Source: CAZYWA01 sp964650975 [NCBI: uncultured bacterium] (GTDB taxonomy: Bacteria > JADJOY01). Taken from it: a stretch of 6,865 nt of DNA. The stretch spans positions 1-6,865 of the forward strand of contig CAZYWA010000440.1 of NCBI GenBank assembly GCA_964650975.1, written 5' to 3'. The stretch's first letter is position 1. Every line of letters begins with the position of its first letter. This document shows positions 5,808 through 6,865 of the stretch, one piece after another. Under the pieces are notes generated by a model that was given only the letters and a program-made list of their open reading frames with translations, searched no databases and was not told the origin of the DNA. The translations under genes were made by a program, and so were the position numbers.

Positions 5808-6865
5808 ATGGACGTCTCGATCCTGTTCCAGGGCATGATCCCGGTGCCCGGACGTCCGGTCACGGGCAACGGGCTGCGCGCGCACGCGCTCGCCGAAGGG
5901 CTGCGCGGGCGTGGACATCGCGTCCGGCTGGTGACGCGCGCGATCGATCTCGAGGGGCTCGACCTCGGACCGAGCGCCGAGTCGATCTCGGCCTACGACC
6001 AGCCGAGCGAGATTCCCGCGATCCTCGCCGCGAGTGGCGCCGAGGCCGCGATCGTGTGCGACTGGGACCTGCTCGATTCGGTTCCCGATCCGTCGCCGAT
6101 CCCGATCGTCGCGGACCTCTACGGCCCGCGGCTCGTGGAGGCGCAGTTCGAGCGTGCCGAGCTCGATCGCGAGGGCGCGCGCTTCGTCGACACGCTGAGG
6201 CGCGCCGACTGCTTCCTGGTCGCCACCGAGCGCCAGCGCTGGTTCGCGCTCCCCTGGCTCATGCTGGCCGGCTTCGACTGCCGGCGCCTCCCGGTCCACG
6301 TGGTGCCGATCTCGGCCAACCCGCGGCCGCCAGTGCGATTCGTCCGGAAGGCCGTTTCCGAGCCGGCGTTCGTGACCGGTGGCGTGTTCTGGCCGTGGCG
6401 CGAGGCCGAGGGGCCGCTCGCGCGGCTCATCGCCGCGCTCGATCGGGCGGGACGCGGGCGCGTGCAGCTCTTCGGCGGCGCCTATCCGCTCGCGACCGAA
6501 GCGCGCGTCGCCTACCGCGATCCCTCGGAGCGCGTCGGTCCTCATCCGCGTCTCGAGCCTCAGGGGATGATCCCGTACGACCAGCTCTTCGAGCGCTACG
6601 CCCGCGCGCAAGTGGCTTTCGACGTCATGGCGCCCAACGCGGAGCGCGAGCTTTCGTTCTCGTTCCGGGTGATCGACTACCTCGCCGCGAGCCTGCCGGT
6701 CGTCACCAACGGGTTCACCGACATCGCCGCCGAGATCTCCCGGGCGGAGGCGGGTTGGCTGGTCGACGTGGAGCGCCCGAATCAACTCGAGGACACGATC
6801 GCCGCGATCCTGGCCGATCCGGTCGAGGTCGCGCGCCGCGGCCAGAACGCTCGCCGCTTGCTCGA
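5808..6865 (+). CDS. Glycosyltransferase (GT-B fold, GT4-like), C-terminus cut by window edge
   Basis: From ATG at 5808 the frame is open to the edge, giving 352 residues, nearly the whole protein. The N-terminal Rossmann domain starts with MDVSILFQGMIPVPGRPVTG and includes GNGLRAHALAEGLRGRGHRV (20-39), the usual glycine-rich loop and helix of GT-B enzymes. VADLYGPRLVEAQ (101-113) and CFLVATERQRWF (135-146) are recognisable elements of a glycosyltransferase subfamily with a DLYxP segment and an S/T-ERQR segment. The donor-binding part is SFSFRVIDYLAASLPVVTN (283-301), where D290 stands at the place usually held by the second Glu of EX7E, which fits the 'SFRxRxxDYLxAGLPVV' type. A closing helix (325-352) is present. 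Its donor and acceptor sugars are unknown. An in-frame GTG at 5778 could add ten residues (VPRRAHGSAS), but the ATG matches the first beta strand better. It is divergent from the radical SAM gene at 4494-5597, and nothing shows what follows. Confidence 0.88.
   Translation, partial: MDVSILFQGMIPVPGRPVTGNGLRAHALAEGLRGRGHRVRLVTRAIDLEGLDLGPSAESISAYDQPSEIPAILAASGAEAAIVCDWDLLDSVPDPSPIPIVADLYGPRLVEAQFERAELDREGARFVDTLRRADCFLVATERQRWFALPWLMLAGFDCRRLPVHVVPISANPRPPVRFVRKAVSEPAFVTGGVFWPWREAEGPLARLIAALDRAGRGRVQLFGGAYPLATEARVAYRDPSERVGPHPRLEPQGMIPYDQLFERYARAQVAFDVMAPNAERELSFSFRVIDYLAASLPVVTNGFTDIAAEISRAEAGWLVDVERPNQLEDTIAAILADPVEVARRGQNARRLL

Overview
This is a GC-rich bacterial chromosomal segment, with G or C at most third codon positions. 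Its genes build or tailor a carbohydrate or peptide product. The sequence alone does not fix the taxon. The base composition, the PilZ domain and the mixture of glycosyltransferases with radical SAM enzymes would suit Myxococcota or other former deltaproteobacterial lineages, Candidatus Eisenbacteria-like groups or similar Gram-negative phyla. This placement is a weak inference. I see no transposase, integrase, tRNA, rRNA or CRISPR array.

Layout. (1) 1-424, minus strand: the first 141 residues of a family-4 glycosyltransferase (GT4) that runs off the left edge. (2) 425-561: a divergent intergenic gap with only a weak promoter candidate. (3) 562-4493, plus strand: a probable three-gene operon. 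It holds a stand-alone radical SAM protein with a SPASM/twitch-type C-terminus, then after 10 bases a 786-residue fusion of a GT4 glycosyltransferase to a second radical SAM/twitch enzyme, then after 40 bases a small PilZ (cyclic-di-GMP receptor) protein. (4) 4494-5597, minus strand: a third radical SAM/twitch protein, convergent on the PilZ gene with the two stop codons directly abutting. (5) 5598-5807: a 210-base divergent control region with plausible promoters in both directions and an inverted repeat. (6) 5808-6865, plus strand: another glycosyltransferase, cut by the right edge.

How the parts may work together (inference). Three glycosyltransferase domains and three different radical SAM enzymes lie in under 7 kb. 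All three radical SAM proteins carry a 4Fe-4S motif CX3CX2C and the same C-X12-G-X4-C spacing in the C-terminal auxiliary-cluster region, although their sequences are otherwise clearly different. One is covalently joined to a glycosyltransferase. The simplest model is an envelope, exopolysaccharide or glycoconjugate pathway in which radical SAM enzymes oxidise, epimerise or otherwise tailor a sugar or a carrier-linked intermediate, with cyclic-di-GMP sensing through the PilZ protein. A glycosylated, radical-SAM-modified peptide is an alternative, but no precursor peptide gene is visible here. The GT4-radical SAM fusion is the most unusual item.
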